64,000 nt of DNA from Sipunculus nudus (lineage: Eukaryota; Annelida; Sipuncula; Golfingiida; Sipunculidae): NCBI GenBank assembly GCA_026874595.1, contig CM049313.1:80222659-80286658 (forward strand), given 5' to 3'. The notes beneath the pieces are model-generated. The model worked only from the letters and a program-made list of their open reading frames with translations, was not told the origin of the DNA and searched no databases. Both the position numbers and the translations under genes were made by a program. This document shows positions 10,087-19,995 of this stretch, in pieces; position 1 is the first letter of the stretch; each line of letters starts with the position of its first letter.

Positions 10087-11222
10087 ACATGCCATGGTCA
10101 CAGTTGGGCAAAATTTAAGGTACTAATTTTATATTTATACTAATAACTTATAAAATTTGAAAAATTCAGAACTAATTTTGGGTATTCAATTGAATCTTGA
10201 TTAACTAATGTTACATCCCTGACAAAAAAATCTCTAGCTTCAGCAATGCCCTTGTTAAGGGAGTAAATATATTTCTTGATTTTTTACAAAGTGCATTATG
10301 TTTGGGCCCATAACTTAAAAAAAATACACAATACTGACATCATTTCTGGCATGTGCATAGCGAATGTATAGAAAAATATGTATATTATATATGATCAAAG
10401 TCAGATCAGTGGTTTTGATATTAGGCAGTCTTAAAGTGTAACAATGGGTTTTTAATGGAAAAATGAAGTTTTTCATTGATATCTCAAAGGAATTAAGTCC
10501 TGGTGACCAAATTCTTGGCATGGTAGGGGATTTTGGAGAAATCTAACTGTATGCCAAATTTAAGGAACTTAGAGCTGAAGCTCGGGAGTTGAGCTCTAGC
10601 AAACTGCATAACACTAGCAATATGTGACATGGTGCTTGAAAACTTAAATAAAATCTACATTTTTTTATCAACTGGTTTCAAATTTTTAATGTTAACAGTT
10701 GAAATGCTAACTAAAACATGCTGTGAAAATTAAATCCACAGCAGTTACAGAAAAAAAACGTGCCATGGTCAAATTTGGGCAAAATTTAAGGTACCAATTT
10801 TTTATTTTTACTAATATTTTAAAAAATTTAAAAGATTTTGATCTAATTTTGGGTATACAATTTAATTTTGATTAATAAAAGAAATATTACTGGAAAAAAA
10901 GAGCTTAGCTTTAACAAGTTTTGTGTTAAGTGATAAAATTTCTTTCCTGATTATTTACAAAATGCATTATGTTTGGGCCCATAACTTTTTTAAATTATAT
11001 AATACAGACCTAATTTCTGGCATATACATAGGAATTATATAGAGGATTATTTATAGGAAATATGACGAAAAACAGATGAGTGGTTTTGATATTAGGCAGT
11101 CCTGAAGTGAGAAAATAGGTTTTTAATAAAAAATTGAGGTTTTTCCTTAATTTCTCAAAGGAATGAAGTCGCAAAGACCCAGTTTTCGGCTTGGTAGGAG
11201 ATCTTGGGGACATCTAACATTA
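10087..11222 (+). repeat. two diverged ~475-bp direct repeats inside Z
   Basis: About 10087-10560 and 10752-11222 share order and many words ('catggtca', 'gggcaaaatttaaggta', 'tttgggcccataactt', 'agtggttttgatattaggca'), offset by about 660 bp. They look like an old internal tandem duplication. The short reverse-strand frames at 10315-10521 and 11010-11213 fall in matching positions and are part of the same duplication, not genes. Confidence 0.6.
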
Positions 11223-11272
11223 TGCTGAATTTTGGATTCCTAGGTCTTACGGTTTCAAAACGTGCCACATCT

Positions 11273-11318
11273 ACGGACGGACGGACGGACGGACGGACAG
11301 ACGGACGGACGACGGACA
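11273..11318 (+). repeat. (ACGG)n microsatellite of Z
   Basis: ACGG repeats with ACAG and ACG interruptions, placed just before the terminal hairpin of Z. A tetranucleotide run near one end is the described layout of Pearl-type bivalve elements. Confidence 0.8.
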
Positions 11319-11332
11319 ATGGACCACGAATT

Positions 11333-11363
11333 TAGCTCAGATGACTTATAGTCAGCTGAGCTA
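11333..11363 (+). other. 3'-terminal hairpin of Z
   Basis: TAGCTCAGATGACT pairs with AGTCAGCTGAGCTA around a TAT loop. Thirteen of fourteen positions pair, the exception being A11341 against G11355. It ends in CTAA/A, compatible with a CTRR-type end. Confidence 0.65.
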
Positions 11364-12205
11364 AAAAATATTAAGCATAGAACAATTTTTTTTTGTCGCA
11401 TCTAAAACTAGGATCATTGCCTTATTCCTTCGTACATTTAGCCTTGCGCTGCCGTTACCATGGTTACCAAATTTTGGGGTAAAACTTGACAATCTGAAAA
11501 TAATAAGTTTTTTGCTTCTATCTCTGTTAATATTTATACTACAAGTCTCTAGTTTTCTGCATGAGGTAGCATTCCCTTGCCACTAATGCAGTTAATTGCA
11601 AGTCTCGTAGAATCTCGCTCTGTTTTCCGTCAAACGAGAAATTACGAGATTTCACAGAAATGCATATAACTTGGTCACCTTTTCGGCTAAAGAGGATCAG
11701 TTTTCAGCATTTTGTTGCGTTTTGGGAGCTTAACAAGATAATAACTTATATCTCGCCACATCTCGTACCATCTCCCGCCAAACGAGAATATTCGAGAATT
11801 CGAACAAATGTCTATATCTCTGTCATTTGAATGCCAGAGATTTTATTTTTCTATTGTTCAAGATTCACTTGACTAGTTTGAAGTGACAAAATTGAATATC
11901 TCGTCATATCTCGCATCATTTCTTGTCAAACGAGAACATGGGACCATTCAAAGATACGCCTATAATTCTGTTATTTTAATGCTGAAGACCTTTAGTTTTC
12001 AGCATTCGATAGCGTCTAACACTCTCGGTCATATTATGTGTTTATATTGTAAGTTTCGTCAAATCTGGGATCGTTTTTTCTTCAAAAAAAAAAAAAGTAC
12101 ATCCTATTGCCGTGACCATAAGTGGCGGCAGTATGTGATAGTAAATGTCGGCAGGGGCATTACACTTGACAGCTGGAGCCGTGTTCTGTGGGTGTGCGAT
12201 GGCCC

Positions 12206-12489
12206 ATGAAGAAGACTTCTATTGTGTTGTTATCGTCTTCCTTTGATTGCTGCTTCGTAAGCTTCACAGACCAGCGCCAACCACCTGGTTGCCATGTGTC
12301 CTCAATGTAAACAACCTTTGCTGTTTTCCTTTCCCTAAGATATGTATGGTAGCCTGTTCACTTGTCCTTAGATTGTTTATTGTTGGTGTATTGAAGTAAA
12401 ATAAAATGCCAGGTTTTCCTGCATATTGATTGTAAATTGAATAAAATCATACAAGAACCAACCAATGTTCTATGACCACTATTCCAGAT
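12206..12489 (+). repeat. private segment between B body and satellite in Y
   Basis: Similarity to X ends near 12205 ('gcgatggcccatgaagaaga'). The following ~280 bases have no match elsewhere in the plus-strand half but recur in reverse in every 6.23 kb unit (about 41567-41860 in the first). I see no gene, RNA or strong secondary structure here. Confidence 0.5.
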
Positions 12490-15419
12490 TTGAGATCAGA
12501 ACAATTGCTTTCTGCATAAACCACTATGACCAGATTTGATAAACTTTAAAGTGGTCTATATTTTTTTCTGAAGAAGTTGAGCTATATGCTTGGAGATGCC
12601 ACCCAGTGGGTGTGAATGGATTGCAATGAAACCCAAGCCAGGTGTTTGTGAAGAGTCTGGTGGAGATGAAGGGGGCCAAAACCTATTTGACTGTGTATAA
12701 GCATAAACTGGCCTGAAATCAGGTTTCTGGGGGCATGAAATTTTTGTTTGTGGGAACAGGGTAATATTATCTTGTTTCCCTGTATATACACCCTAAACTG
12801 GGCCTAATGACACCAAAACCAGATTTGTTGGACCATCAGTACAGATTTGAGGGGGAAAAATGGATTTTATCTGTATATCACTATGTTCACTGTGTCCAGA
12901 TTTGGAAATTCAAACTGGTCCTAATTTTTTTTCTGATGGAGTTGAGCCAAATGCTTTGAGATACCAGCCAGTGGGTGTAAATGGATTGCAATGATACCAA
13001 ACCAGGTTTGTGTGTTGAGTTTTGTGGAGATGAGGGGGGCCAGAACCTATCTGACTGTGTATAAGCAGAAACTGGCCTGAAATCAGGTTTCTGGGGGCTT
13101 GAAATTCTTGTTTGTGTCAACAGGGTAATATTATCTTGTTTCCCTGTATATACACCTTGAATATGGCCTAATGACACCTAAACCATGTTTTAGGGACCAT
13201 CATTACAGATTTGAGGTAAAAAAAATGGATTTTCCCTGTATATCACTATGTTCACTGTGTCCAGATTTGGGAATTCAAACTGGCCCTAATTTTTTTTCTG
13301 AGGGAGTTGAGCCAAATGCTTGGTGATGCCAGCCAGTGGGTGTAAATGGATTGCAATGATACCCAAACCAGGAGTGTGTGTTGAGTTTTGTGGATATGAA
13401 GGGGGCCAGAACCTATTTGACTGTGTATAAGCATAAACTGGCCTGAAATCAGGTTTCTGGGGGCATGAAAATTTTGTTTGTGGGAACAGGGTAATATTAT
13501 CTTGTTTCCCTGTATATACACCCTAAACTGGGCCTAATGACACCAAAACCAGGTTTGTGGGACCATCAGTACAGATTTGAGGGGGGGGAAATGGATTTTC
13601 TCTGTTTATCACTATGTTCACTGTGTCCAGATTTGGAAATTCAAACTGGCCCTAATTTTTTTTCTGAGGGAGTTGAGCCAAATGCTTGGTGATGCCAGCC
13701 AGTGGGTGTAAATGAATTGCAATGATACCCAAACCAGGAGTGTGTGTTGAGTTTTGTGGGGATGAGGGGGGCCAGAACCTATTTGACTGTGTATAAGCAT
13801 AAACTGGCCTGAAATCAGGTTTCTGGGGGCATGAAATTTTTGTTTGTGGGAACAGGGTAATATTATCTTGTTTCCCTGTATATACACACTAAACTGGGCC
13901 TAATGACACCAAAACCAGGTTTGTGGGACCATCAGTACAGATTTGAGGGGAAAAAATGGATTTTATCTGTATATCACTATGTTCACTGTGTCCAGATTTG
14001 GAAATTCAAACTGGTCCTAATTTTTTTTCTGATGGAGTTGAGCCAAATGCTTTGAGATACCAGCCAGTGGGTGTAAATGGATTGCAATGATACCAAACCA
14101 GGTTTGTGTGTTGAGTTTTGTGGAGATGAGGGGGGCCAGAACCTATCTGACTGTGTATAAGCAGAAACTGGCCTGAAATCAGGTTTCTGGGGGCTTGAAA
14201 TTCTTGTTTGTGTCAACAGGGTAATATTATCTTGTTTCCCTGTATATACACCTTGAATATGGCCTAATGACACCTAAACCATGTTTTAGGGACCATCATT
14301 ACAGATTTGAGGTAAAAAAAATGGATTTTCCCTGTATATCACTATGTTCACTGTGTCCAGATTTGGGAATTCAAACTGGCCCTAATTTTTTTTCTGAGGG
14401 AGTTGAGCCAAATGCTTGGTGATGCCAGCCAGTGGGTGTAAATGGATTGCAATGATACCCAAACCAGGAGTGTGTGTTGAGTTTTGTGGATATGAAGGGG
14501 GCCAGAACCTATTTGACTGTGTATAAGCATAAACTGGCCTGAAATCAGGTTTCTGGGGGCATGAAAATTTTGTTTGTGGGAACAGGGTAATATTATCTTG
14601 TTTCCCTGTATATACACCCTAAACTGGGCCTAATGACACCAAAACCAGGTTTGTGGGACCATCAGTACAGATTTGAGGGGGGGGAAATGGATTTTCTCTG
14701 TTTATCACTATGTTCACTGTGTCCAGATTTGGAAATTCAAACTGGCCCTAATTTTTTTTCTGAGGGAGTTGAGCCAAATGCTTGGTGATGCCAGCCAGTG
14801 GGTGTAAATGAATTGCAATGATACCCAAACCAGGAGTGTGTGTTGAGTTTTGTGGGGATGAGGGGGGCCAGAACCTATTTGACTGTGTATAAGCATAAAC
14901 TGGCCTGAAATCAGGTTTCTGGGGGCATGAAATTTTTGTTTGTGGGAACAGGGTAATATTATCTTGTTTCCCTGTATATACACACTAAACTGGGCCTAAT
15001 GACACCAAAACCAGGTTTGTGGGACCATCAGTACAGATTTGAGGGGAAAAAATGGATTTTTTCTGTATATCACGATGTCCACTGTGTCCAGATTTGGAAA
15101 TTCAAACTGGCCCTAATTTTTATTCTGAGGGATTTGAACCAAATGCTTTGAGATTCCAGCCAGTGGGTGTAAATGGATTGCAATGATAGCCAAACCAGGT
15201 GTGTGTGATGAGTCTGGTGGAGATGAGGTGGTCCTAAACACTATTTGCCTGTGTATAATAAGCCATATACTGTCCTCAGCTGAAATCAGCTTTCTGGGGG
15301 CTTGAAATGTTTGCTGGTGGGAACAAGGTAATATTATCTTGTTATCATGGATATACACCCTAAAATGGGTCTAAGAACACCAAATACATGCATGTTGGAC
15401 CATGAGTACAGATTTGAGG
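12490..15419 (+). repeat. satellite of eight ~365-bp monomers with a trimeric higher-order repeat
   Basis: Monomers recur every 365-366 bp, each with 'gggtaatattatcttgtttc', 'cctgaaatcaggtttctggg' and 'cagatttga'. A block of three monomers (1096 bp) is duplicated almost exactly: about 12850-13945 matches about 13946-15041. The first and last monomers are more diverged, as expected if arrays grow from the middle. Reverse-strand frames of 69-96 codons beginning MYIQGNK or MSLGHIQG in each monomer are translations of the satellite. Frame length, start and stop shift between monomers, so I do not call them genes. Confidence 0.9.
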
Positions 15420-17320
15420 TAACAAATTGTCTGTCTATAAATTAAAAAAAATCAAATATCAAACTGTTATAAACATGTATCAATATATTTAATAAAATCT
15501 CTTTTCATCCAATGAATTGCATCTTATGTTTTTATAAATAAACCATGATATTCAATTACATCCAGTAATAAAAAATAAAAATAAAATGAATAAAAGTTTT
15601 TTTGTTTTTGTTTTTTTTTTTTGGGGGGGGGGGGGGGTGTTTGTGTTTTTTTTGCAGTAAAATCCAGGCTTCTCTTTGGATCCCGGCGGTGGGCGAGGGT
15701 ACAATGGACACCACACAACATTTGAAAGAACATTTTTTTCTGCTGTTATTGGATGACCAAGTCTCTATGAATTTAAAAAAAAATATTTATTCCGTTATTC
15801 AAGATGACAGTGAAAATGACCCTATTTTTTCAATCATTCACCACTCTTTTCGAGCGTTCATCGAATAAGAAAGAGCCCGTCCCACCGCATTTCCTGCGAG
15901 GGTTCGTTTCTTCAGAGTCCAAACAATCCTACAGGGGCGGGGTTTAGTCCATCTCGTCTTAAATTTGTGTCCGGGGCACGGCAAACATTATGAAAGCGGA
16001 CAAAAACTTTCATACGGCTGGTAAATGCGTTTATATGTAAACGCGGGGAATTCCCGGACAATTCACGGAGAGATTTTATATGCAATGATACTTTTAATTA
16101 CACGTTAAAATCATTTAAAATCTACCACTATATTACTCTAAAGACATTTATTCACTGTTAAATTACCGAAATAATAACCAGCGCAAACAATGTGGGACTG
16201 CCACTAACACCAATCTGGATCACCAGCTAACATTGACTACCGATCTTACATCAGACGAAAACGCTAAACACTATATATTTTTTCAACAGTTTACTGTGCA
16301 AACCGTAACAAAACCATGCAGGATATCACATTTACAGGTTCTTAAGGAAATATGATACAAAACATAAATTGTACCTTTGCTCACATTTAATAACATCATC
16401 ATGATGAATTCTCCGCGAATTCTCCAGCTGTCCGCGTTATAGATGTATATGTATTTATTAATGACAAAAATGGACATACAATTTTATGGATCCCCGTATA
16501 ATTGCGGTTTTCTGGACCGTCCCAGCCCACAGGTAGGATAATATGGATTCCCGACAATATTCTAATGACCGTTCCCTGAGCTGGAACGGGCTAAGAAGGT
16601 CCCTGTCATTTTTTTTAATTGTCAATTCCCAGGTTTTTCGGATAAAAAAAATGGCCCAATCCTTCATTCAATCTCCAGCCTCTTCTGGCGTTCCGGGTTT
16701 AAAAAAGAGCCCGTCCCATGCCTATTTCAGCTAGGACTGCAAACTCTGGGGTCAAAACAACTCAACTACGGCTTGGGATTACTACCTTTCCTCTTAAATT
16801 TCCATCGCGCCTCACAATTTTTTATCGGGTTACTTACCACTTCAGACTCCTATAAAATCCCTGCTTTCCTTTTTTAACCAAAGATTCCAATTTTTAACAA
16901 ATATTAAATTTCACATTACACGAAGGGGACATTACAGTTAATCCGTGATGGGCAGGACTTCTTGGAATTTTATAATTCCCGGACGCAGGCTGACCGACTG
17001 CCTTTTTTCTTCAAGGACAGCCCTAATTTAAGCCATCATCAGACTTGAAGATGTCCTCAGGCCGACGTATTTGTCCAGGAATGAAAGGTCACGTCTCCCT
17101 TACCCAGAGGTCGGGTCTCTGTCTAACACGAACGCGGCTTCGCTTGCATTTCGGCATTCTGGACGTTCAACTCTTCAAGTTTCATTTTCAGTGCTTTTCT
17201 TATTTCCAGCACTCAAGAATAGGAGAACTGCCAAGGATTCAGTTGGACTTCCTTTATTTTTATTTCTGTCCAAAAATGGATTATCCTGTATAGGATGGCT
17301 ACTAATAACAACACTATTAA
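15420..17320 (+). repeat. non-repetitive-looking internal spacer of Y
   Basis: AT-rich at first (15420-15600), then T and G runs, then ~1.7 kb with no strong gene signal. About 15820-15970 and 16655-16805 are diverged direct repeats sharing 'aagagcccgtccca' and a similar following 100 bases. A GCGTTTA-TATG-TAAACGC hairpin (16027-16044) adjoins the palindrome GGGAATTCCC (16046-16055). Compared with the reverse units, ~124 bp is missing near 16809. Short frames at 17045-17293 and 17071-17385 recur in the reverse units but are not recognisable proteins. Confidence 0.55.
15623..15637 (+). repeat. run of 15 G after a T run
   Basis: An uninterrupted G15 follows 12 T. The equivalent in each reverse unit is a run of 16 C (39160-39175, 45391-45406, 51621-51636, 57850-57865). 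Such tracts can form G-quadruplex-type structures and are prone to sequencing length error. Confidence 0.85.
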
Positions 17321-17558
17321 TGTCTCTCTATCCGTCTGTCTGTCTGTCTGTCTCTCTGTCTGTCTCTCTGTCTACTCCTCTTTGACTTTTGAAAATCAGC
17401 AAGACCTTATTCATATGTGCTACTGTTTTCCCCATGATAGAGGTTTTTCATTTGATCAGATCCAAATGTTCCCTGTCTGTCTGCCTAGTAACTGTCCATC
17501 TATTTCGCTGTCTTATTTCCGGTCACTTCCGGCAAGCGTTCGACCTCAGGTCGTCTAG
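17321..17558 (+). repeat. common 3'-terminal block of element Y
   Basis: (TCTG)n at about 17333-17372, 'gacttttgaaaatcagcaag', TTCCGGCAAGC (17527-17537), hairpin 17541-17553 and CTAG 17555-17558. It is colinear with the X block at 4027-4236 but diverged, which shows the 3' end is conserved while the tails upstream are unrelated. Confidence 0.75.
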
Positions 17559-18761
17559 TTTGTTTGTTTGTTTGTCTGTCCAGTCTCTACAGGTCGCAAT
17601 TTTGATCCCATCGCTTTCAAACTTTCACAGTTTGTGTAAAATCAAAAATGCAAGAAGCCTATTGTTTTTGGGCAATATAGGTCAAAGGTCAAGGTCAAGG
17701 TCATCAAAAGTTCCTAAAGTGCTCTTTTCTTCATATCTCCATTACTATTTGTCATAGCCACTTCAAACAGGGCTCATTTTAATCGGCATTCCAAGGCCTT
17801 TCTTCTGATATATATGTTGCTGAAATCTGCTGTTTCTATGGTTACACATTTTGGGGGGAAACTCATGATTTTCGAAAATAAAAGGCCTAATTTTTCTAAC
17901 TTTGTCATTTTTAAAGCTAGAGAGTTCTAGTTTTTTGCATCAGATAGTACTAAATAAGCTTTCAATTATACAAGTGAAAGTCTCGTAAAATCTCGCACCA
18001 TTTCTCGTCAAACGAGAATTTTCGAGATTTCATTAAATATGGCTTACAGGTCGCATTTTTTAAACTATGACTTTGAAAATGACATATTTTGTGTTATTTA
18101 GAAATATCTCGAAACCAATTTTTCATTTTTTGGAAATAGCCACCAGGGGGCGTGGTACATGAAACACTGTAACATATCATTTTTCTGCAAGATCTCAAAA
18201 AATATTAAACGTGACACCATTTTTTGGGTCGTATCTGAAACTAGGAACATTGGCTTATCCCTTCGCACATGTTGCTTTGTGCTGCCGTTATCATGGTTAC
18301 CAAATTTTGGGGTAAAACTTGACAATCTGAAAATTCGGAGTTTTCCAGCTTCTCTCTCTGTTGATATTTGCGATAGAAAGGTCTGGTGTTTGGCGTTAGA
18401 CAGCATCCCTCTAGTTCTTAGTCATTCAATCGCAAGTCTCGTCATATCTCGCACCGTTTCTCGTGAAACGAGAACACGTGACCATTCAAAGAAATGCCTA
18501 TAATTATGTCATTTTTCACGCTACAGACACATGGTTTGCAGCGCTGGATAGCGGCTGACACTCGCAGTCACATTCAGGGGTCACATTGTTAGTCTCGTCA
18601 AATCTCGCGCCGTTTTTCGCCAAACCACGAAGACACGTGCCGTCGCCGCAAGTGGCGGCAGGGTCCCTACGGTGGGCGGCCGGCGTGTGCAGCGGTGCGT
18701 GACGGCCTCTCCGGGCCCCATCTATGATCATACATGTTGGAGGCACAGTCCAGACTTTATT
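17559..18761 (+). repeat. module A, copy 5 (body, right of Y)
   Basis: This body restarts in (TTTG)n directly after the CTAG of Y. It is almost identical to copy 1 (541-1751), with only scattered single-base differences seen (for example 'gcaagatctc' for 'gcaatatctc', 'gttatcatgg' for 'gttaccatgg'), although 17 kb away. CTCF-like core 18140-18152. Its own head is the piece at 7973-8032. Confidence 0.8.
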
Positions 18762-18875
18762 GCTTGCCGGAAATCTTCGATTTTCGCAAGCTGGTTGGTC
18801 AGTCGCGGATGTCTGTTTGTTACTTGCCGGAATCAAAGATTCGGCAAGTATGTTGATCACTTGCGTATGTTTGTT
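18762..18875 (+). mobile_element. ladder of truncated 5' ends (A head, then X/Y-type head)
   Basis: 18762-18821 is an A head ending '..gtctgtttgtt'. 18822-18875 is an X-type head: ACTTGCCGGAA, hairpin to 'ggcaag', 'tatgttgatcacttgcgt', ending 'atgtttgtt'. At 18876 a D head starts. Each head stops in its own microsatellite after TT, exactly where the next begins, as expected from successive insertions into the microsatellite of the previous element. Confidence 0.65.
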
Positions 18876-19345
18876 GCTTGCCGGAATCAGAGATTTCGAC
18901 AAGTATGTTGATCAGTCCCGTATGTTTGTTTGTTTGTTTGCATATAAAGTTGTCCGTGCACTACAGGCCACAATTTTGCTGCAATTGCCTCTAAACTTAT
19001 ACAGATGTAATGTGATCGTCCAGAATAGAAGCCTATTGTTTTTGGTCATAATCGGTCAAAGGTCAAATTCAAGGTCATCAATAGGCCTCCAAATTGTCTA
19101 TCCTTCATATCTTTGTTAAAAATAACCGTAGCCACTCAAACTGTAGCCCGTTTTATTTGCCACTGCATGGCCACTTCCAACACTGCAAAATTGCCTCTTT
19201 TCGCTGTTACCATGGTTACGCAATTTTGGGGAGAAATCATGGAATTGTGTGATATTTTTCAAATTTGCAGCAATCGTACTGATTCTGAGATATTTTATGT
19301 AACATAAGAATATCTCGAAATTGTTTTTTCAGATTTTGGAAATGG

Positions 19346-19815
19346 CCGCCAGGGGGCGTTGCAGATGAAAAAACATGAAAATTTGTTTTGGTGCTATACC
19401 TCCAGAACTATTAAACATTGGGCCATTTCCATCACAGCACCTTAAACTAGGGTCCATGGGCTTATTTTTGCGCACAGGTGCCAAAGTGCGCTATTGCCAG
19501 ATTTCTCTATTTTTGGGGTAAAACTTTTGAATTTTCAAAATATGCAGTTTTCAGCTTCTAACTCTGTCAGTTTTTATGCTAGAGAGGTCAAACTTTTTGC
19601 ATCTTGTAGCCCTTGGTGAGTTCTCGGTGATCCAATCAAAAATCTTGCGAAATCTCGCACCGTTTCTCGTCGAATGAGATTTTCGCGATTTCACGGTGAC
19701 ATGCCCTATAGGCCACAGATATGCAGGCATCGTTTTGAAACTGACACATGTTACGTCATACATTATTATCTCGAAAGTAATTTTTCAGTTTTTGGAAAAT
19801 AACCGCTAGGGGGCG
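19346..19815 (+). promoter_or_regulatory. pair of CTCF-like cores in the first D copy
   Basis: CCGCCAGGGGGCG (19346-19358) and CCGCTAGGGGGCG (19803-19815, followed by CTGCA), 457 bp apart and both plus strand. The pair repeats every 1288 bp through the 13 copies, giving 26 cores within 16.8 kb. The second, CCGCTAGGGGGCGCTG, is a particularly good consensus match. Confidence 0.45.
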
Positions 19816-19995
19816 CTGCACTGCAACCCCGTACCTACTATCATTGTTTAACCATATCTCCAAAACTACACCGTTTAGGTACATAAACTGTACACCATAT
19901 GAATCGGCATTTCATGGCCTTTCTGCCCATGGCCACTTTTGTTTAATCATACACGGTCCCCACAAGTATTAGCAACTTTGTAAAAAATGGAAACC

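Larger units (their letters stand above)
8749..11360 (+). mobile_element. Element Z: AT-rich insertion inside Y with (ACGG)n and terminal hairpin
   Basis: The B body of X reads through 'ccgcaatatctaaaaaaata' (2493-2512 region), whereas in Y the same sequence breaks at 'tatctaaa' (8741-8748) and resumes at 'ctaaaaaatatt' (11361). CTAAA flanks both sides, a possible 5-bp target duplication. Z begins 'caagggacctatgggtc' and has GCTCAGCTG at 8771-8779 mirrored by CAGCTGAGC at 11353-11361. It carries an (ACGG)n run (11273-11318) and ends in a strong hairpin. Similar terminal sequences with a GGAC microsatellite are familiar to me from bivalve repeats of the Pearl type; this is recollection of a family look, not a search result. 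It is AT-rich, with no credible gene. Confidence 0.6.
8033..17558 (+). mobile_element. Element Y: long non-autonomous Helentron-like element
   Basis: The 5' end GCTTGCCGGAA (8033-8043) is the perfect inverted repeat of TTCCGGCAAGC (17527-17537). The 3' end is hairpin CGACC-TCA-GGTCG (17541-17553) and CTAG (17555-17558). The first base is G where X has A, and the matching base at the other end is C where X has T. Parts: head; (TTTG/TCTG)n 8080-8137; B body ~8138-8748 and 11361-12205, split by Z; a private segment 12206-12489; a ~365-bp satellite 12490-15419; an AT-rich and G-run spacer; the common 3' block 17321-17558. No transposition protein is visible, and no frame inside exceeds about 130 aa. 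The tandem units beyond 36191 are the same element in reverse. Confidence 0.65.

Noticed and set aside
8749-11360. Z as a long terminal repeat retrotransposon or a coding DNA transposon
   Set aside because: No long terminal repeats, no reverse transcriptase, integrase or transposase frame; the internal duplicated segments are diverged and not at the ends.
13079-13140. Homing-endonuclease-like word 'acagggtaat' in each satellite monomer
   Set aside because: It matches only the right half of the known I-SceI site; the left half is absent, and no endonuclease frame is present. Chance match repeated by the satellite.
12582-15358. Family of similar 69-96 aa frames (MYIQGNK..) as a tandem gene family
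   Set aside because: They coincide with the 365-bp satellite monomer, shift frame with small run-length changes between monomers and units, and look like simple translation of the repeat.
15870-16710. Spacer of Y as a protein gene or rRNA/tRNA fragment
   Set aside because: Frames are short and differ between orientations and copies; no cloverleaf or recognisable rRNA core was seen by eye. A tRNA/rRNA covariance search would settle it.
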